Origin: RGIG9041 sp045657265
Lineage (GTDB): Bacteria > Bacillota > Clostridia > Oscillospirales > QAKW01
Direction of reading: 5' to 3'
Length of the DNA: 64,000 nucleotides
NCBI GenBank assembly: GCA_045657265.1
Contig: JAZOSU010000017.1
Coordinates: 1 to 64,000, forward strand
This document shows, piece after piece, positions 60,773-64,000 of the stretch. Numbering within the stretch: the stretch's first letter is position 1; each line of letters opens with the position of its first letter. The notes below the pieces were generated by a model. The model ran no database searches. It had not been told where the DNA came from and saw nothing but the letters and a program-made list of their open reading frames with translations. The position numbers and the translations under genes are program-made.

Positions 60773-61870
60773 ATGATAATCATTGACGAATATAAATTCA
60801 GACTGACAGGGTATAAAGAAGGCCTTGATAATCTTTACGATGCTCTCAAGCTTGATTACGTTAAAGCGCAACTTGAAAAAGACGAAGCTCTGTCGGCAAC
60901 GGACGGATTCTGGAACGATATGGAACTTTCTCAGAAAGTTTCGCAGTCTATAAAAAACTCAAAAAACATCATTTCCGAATACGAGTCTCTCGTTTCTTCA
61001 TACGAAGATCTTGTAGCACTTTTGGAACTTGCAGATGACGGTATGCTTGAAGACATCGAAGATGAAATAGTGGAATCTTTCCCTATTTTTGAAGCCAACC
61101 TTGAAAAAGCAAAACTCAAAACACTTCTTTCAGGAGAATACGATAAAAACAATGCTATTCTCACTTTCCATGCGGGTGCAGGCGGTACCGAAGCACAGGA
61201 CTGGGCGGAAATGCTCTACCGTATGTATACAAGATTTGCTCAGCGTCACGACTATAAAATAACAGTTCTTGATTACCTTGACGGTGACGAAGCAGGACTT
61301 AAAAGTGCATCAATTCTCGTTGAAGGACTTTATGCTTACGGATACCTCAAAGGTGAAAACGGTGTTCACAGACTGGTAAGAGTTTCACCTTTTGACTCAT
61401 CAGGCAGACGTCATACTTCTTTTGCATCACTTGAGGTTATGCCCGAACTTCCCGATGACGTTAAAATTGAAATACGCGACGAAGACCTTAAGGTAGATAC
61501 TTACCGTTCATCAGGTGCAGGCGGTCAGCACGTTAATAAAACAGAAAGTGCTATCCGTATCACCCATATTCCTACAGGTGTTGTAGTTGCCTGTCAGAAT
61601 GAACGTTCACAGCATAAAAACAGAGAAATGGCAATGAAAATGCTTATGTCAAAGCTGGTAGAAATAAAAGAACGTGAGCATCTTGAAAAAATAGACGATA
61701 TCAAAGGCGAACATATGCAGATAGGTTGGGGTTCTCAGATACGTTCTTACGTGTTTATGCCCTATACCCTCGCAAAAGACCACCGCACTAATTTTGAATC
61801 AGGTAATATAAACGCCGTAATGGACGGAGATATAGACGGATTTATCAACGCATACCTCTTATCTTTGTAA
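60773..61870 (+). CDS. prfB: Peptide chain release factor 2
   Basis: A 365-residue class I release factor reading UGA and UAA. The stop-codon tripeptide SPF is at 205-207 and the peptidyl-hydrolase GGQ motif is at 250-252 (GAGGQHVN). The coiled N-terminal domain and FHAGAGGTEAQDWAE block are typical. Many prfB genes need a +1 programmed frameshift at an in-frame UGA near codon 25. Here that area reads CTCAAGCTTGATTAC without a stop, so the frame is open throughout and autoregulation by frameshift is absent. Confidence 0.97.
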   Translation: MIIIDEYKFRLTGYKEGLDNLYDALKLDYVKAQLEKDEALSATDGFWNDMELSQKVSQSIKNSKNIISEYESLVSSYEDLVALLELADDGMLEDIEDEIVESFPIFEANLEKAKLKTLLSGEYDKNNAILTFHAGAGGTEAQDWAEMLYRMYTRFAQRHDYKITVLDYLDGDEAGLKSASILVEGLYAYGYLKGENGVHRLVRVSPFDSSGRRHTSFASLEVMPELPDDVKIEIRDEDLKVDTYRSSGAGGQHVNKTESAIRITHIPTGVVVACQNERSQHKNREMAMKMLMSKLVEIKEREHLEKIDDIKGEHMQIGWGSQIRSYVFMPYTLAKDHRTNFESGNINAVMDGDIDGFINAYLLSL

Positions 61871-61943
61871 CAATTTAACAAAATGACGCGCATTTGTTTG
61901 TATAAAACACAGTCAAATGTTGCAGTTTTGTTACATTTTAAAA

Positions 61944-61980
61944 CCGTCAATTGACGGGCGCTATTAGTATTATATATAAT
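61944..61980 (+). promoter_or_regulatory. Promoter of the terminal SLH gene with a palindrome on its -35 box
   Basis: TTGACG (61951-61956), an 18-bp spacer and TATAAT (61975-61980). The perfect 14-bp palindrome CCGTCAATTGACGG (61944-61957) covers the -35 box. A dimeric repressor could bind there. There is no T-run to make it a prfB terminator. Confidence 0.6.
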
Positions 61981-62015
61981 TTTCACATATATTTGATTTT
62001 CACAGGAGGATTATC

Positions 62016-64000
62016 ATGAAATCATTCAGAAGTTTATTGTCTGCGATTCTCGTTATGATTCTTGTATGCACAATGTCAGTTTCTGCATTTGCTTACAATG
62101 ACGTGGATCCGGCAAATGACAACCTTAAAGCAATTGAATTTGTTGACAAACTTGGTATTTTGCCAAGTACCTGGAACGGCGATTTTCAGCCCGAACAGTA
62201 TTTCACCCGTGCAGACGCAGTTATTGCTGCATATAAAATGCTCTACGGTGAAGCTATTGACCCCACAGTTTATGAATCAACCACACTTGCTTTCAACGTA
62301 AGCAGCGACGGTGATATTGAAGACGGTTCAACTCTCGCATCATATCTTATGTGGGCAGTTGATAACTATCTAATTACAACAAACGTAGGCGATGCAAAGT
62401 TCCGCCCTGCAGAAGCTGTTACAGCCAATGAACTTATGACAATACTTGCAAAAATCACACGTCTTGTGCAGGATCCCGAAGCTATATATCCCGATGCTTA
62501 TACAGATGCTTTCGGCGAACTTGCAGGTGATATCGAAGCAGGTGACGTTCCCGTAACAAGAGAACAGGCTGCAGTTGCTATTGCAAACGCTCTTGTTTGC
62601 GAAGAAGACGGAACTGCCGGTGAAATCGGTGTTTACGAAGACTTTGACGGAAATCCCCTTACATCACTTGCAGTCAAAGCGCAGCGTATGTCAAGTATTG
62701 ACCTTGTAATCCGCGCTACTTCTACAAGAAAATTAGGATATGACGTTAAAAACGGAACTCTCCTTTCAAACGGTATGGACGTAGCTCTCGGTGAAGACCT
62801 TTCAGATTACGTAGGTTACAGCATCAATATTACATACCGCGACGAAGACGGTTCAAAAACACTTACAGAAGACGAAACAATTCTTGCTTATTCTATCGGT
62901 TCTGCAAGTTCAACAACCATTCCTTTCTCATCAGTTAAAATTTCTTCCGGTAATACAATGGTGGTAGATATCGAAGGCAGTCCTTTCAATATCAATACAT
63001 CAACATTCCTTTACCTTAATGATAATCCCTGGCCTATAAATAACAAAGACTATGACCTTACAACTCTCGTTCCTGCTCTCGGCGCAGAATCTGTTGTAGG
63101 AAACCGTCCTAATCTCCAGTTTAAATGTATGTACACAATGGATTCTACAATTCTTACAGCTATCTTCGCATCAGAAGCAAGACCGGCAAAAATAGTTGGT
63201 ATAAACAACGGTATATATTCAGTGTTTGACTACTATAAAGCAAACTCAGCAAACGCAGTGTCACACTATAACGTAACAGACTGCGTATTCTCAGGAACAG
63301 TTAAAGTAGGCGACTACGTAAACTTCTATGAATCAAACGGCAAATGCCACTTCACACCCGGTACTACAATCCTTTCAGCATTTGATACACGTTCAGCTGC
63401 TTCGGGTAAGCCTACCGAATATATCCTTAAAGACGGCACAACAATTAAAGAACATGCTTATTTCTCATACGGTATTGCTCCGCTTGTTAAATCAGACGAC
63501 GAATATCTCTTCGTTGTTGACGATTCGGGCGAAAACTATATGCTCACCTGGGAAAGATATCAGTCAAACCACGCAGGTCTTTTTGTAAAAGAAATTGTTT
63601 CAGACGATAAAACATCAACACATACAATAAAAGCTTTCAACCCCAAAACAAACGCAGACGTTGAATTCAAAGTGCTTTATGAAAACGTTGATTCAGCTAC
63701 TGAAATTGTTGTAGGTGACTATATCAACTACTCAGATAACGGTGCAAACGACGTTGTTGAACAACCCGAACAACCCGAGAATGCTGAGGGTGAAGCTGCT
63801 CCTGCTGCTGAAACAGAAAAAACTGAACAGACAGCTAAAAAAGAACTTGTTGTTTATGTAACCAAAGACGTTACAGTTAAAACAGTTGAAGTAGTTATAC
63901 CCGAAGGCGCAACAAATTATATCTTGGATACCAACGGCAATACATACTATCTTAATCAGGTATTGCAGGAAACTCCCGTAGCAGGTACTGCAACTATCAC
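62016..64000 (+). CDS. Secreted SLH-type protein, N-terminal part (runs off the window)
   Basis: The frame is open from the ATG at 62016 (AGGAGGAT site) to the window end, at least 661 residues. A signal peptide (about 1-26, ending VSAFA) precedes an SLH region that begins YNDVDPANDNLKAIEFVDKL and has FTRADAVIAAYKML; further weak SLH-like copies run to about 210. After that the sequence is beta-rich and of no family I can name. A Glu/Ala/Pro-rich linker (about 580-610, EQPEQPENAEGEAAPA) separates a later segment. It looks like a structural or cell-wall protein, but the C-terminus is missing. Confidence 0.85.
   Translation, partial: MKSFRSLLSAILVMILVCTMSVSAFAYNDVDPANDNLKAIEFVDKLGILPSTWNGDFQPEQYFTRADAVIAAYKMLYGEAIDPTVYESTTLAFNVSSDGDIEDGSTLASYLMWAVDNYLITTNVGDAKFRPAEAVTANELMTILAKITRLVQDPEAIYPDAYTDAFGELAGDIEAGDVPVTREQAAVAIANALVCEEDGTAGEIGVYEDFDGNPLTSLAVKAQRMSSIDLVIRATSTRKLGYDVKNGTLLSNGMDVALGEDLSDYVGYSINITYRDEDGSKTLTEDETILAYSIGSASSTTIPFSSVKISSGNTMVVDIEGSPFNINTSTFLYLNDNPWPINNKDYDLTTLVPALGAESVVGNRPNLQFKCMYTMDSTILTAIFASEARPAKIVGINNGIYSVFDYYKANSANAVSHYNVTDCVFSGTVKVGDYVNFYESNGKCHFTPGTTILSAFDTRSAASGKPTEYILKDGTTIKEHAYFSYGIAPLVKSDDEYLFVVDDSGENYMLTWERYQSNHAGLFVKEIVSDDKTSTHTIKAFNPKTNADVEFKVLYENVDSATEIVVGDYINYSDNGANDVVEQPEQPENAEGEAAPAAETEKTEQTAKKELVVYVTKDVTVKTVEVVIPEGATNYILDTNGNTYYLNQVLQETPVAGTATI

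Noticed and set aside
61944..61957. CCGTCAATTGACGG as the prfB terminator
   Set aside because: There is no loop and no T-run after it; the -35 box overlap makes an operator more likely.

Overview
The window looks like chromosomal DNA from a low-GC, spore-forming member of the Bacillota, most likely an uncultured gut-type Clostridia. The evidence is the AT-rich sequence, Shine-Dalgarno sites of the AGGAGG type, near-consensus sigma-A promoters (TTGACA-N17-TATAAT occurs exactly three times), a tyrosine T-box leader, an alpha/beta-type small acid-soluble spore protein, a SpoIVFA/SpoIVFB pair, Spo0A, four SLH-domain surface proteins and a sodium-pumping decarboxylase. The species assignment is inference. 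No tRNA, rRNA, CRISPR array, phage module or transposase was recognised.

Layout. 1-310: tail of a ribbon-helix-helix protein, its terminator, and a partial copy of an inverted-repeat element. 0.3-3.9 kb (minus): a eukaryotic-type glycogen branching enzyme followed by a HAD phosphatase and an esterase. 4-8.3 kb (minus): a Na+-translocating decarboxylase split over four genes, then a band-7 protein. 8.3-10.2 kb: an MFS carrier and an SDR reductase. 10.3-19.1 kb: a mixed-strand stretch with recG, an SASP gene, a radical SAM gene, DUF4364, a nucleotidyltransferase followed by a decayed sugar kinase, a MATE transporter and a full copy of the inverted-repeat element. 19.2-21.9 kb: an Ig-like/SLH surface protein. 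22-26.2 kb (minus): a five-gene operon of sugar-phosphate enzymes (NagB-like, transaldolase-like, TIM-like, YjbQ family, NagA-like), probably a catabolic route I cannot name. 26.3-32 kb: an ABC exporter, the TIGR03936/TIGR03960 pair, and spoIVFB/spoIVFA. 32-33.7 kb: tyrS with its T-box, and a tiny acidic ORF lacking a standard start codon.

34-43 kb (minus) is one tight housekeeping operon read from a promoter at about 43.0 kb: trmK, a Nif3-like gene, rqcH, a BCAT-like protein without its PLP lysine, a RluA-type synthase, polA, rimI, tsaD. A divergent acyl-ACP thioesterase gene appears to be leaderless. 43.8-50.8 kb carries an SLH amidase, spo0A (with a 0A box upstream and a degenerate receiver domain), rsmI, a tRNA methyltransferase, an SH3 membrane protein and an MFS carrier. 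51-54.3 kb is a large beta-helix/SLH protein. 54.4-59.7 kb (minus) is a small membrane protein, lepA, hemW, a TSCPD protein and a U32 peptidase, with a broken GH78 rhamnosidase remnant wedged between lepA and hemW. The window ends with a membrane protein, prfB and the start of another SLH protein.

The most unusual signals are the Spo0A receiver lacking its acidic pocket and lysine, the 277-bp inverted-repeat element present in full and partial copies, the unassigned sugar-phosphate operon, two fresh pseudogenes that each still overlap a neighbouring gene in frame-coupled fashion, the AUA-start peptide gene, and the lysine-less aminotransferase.
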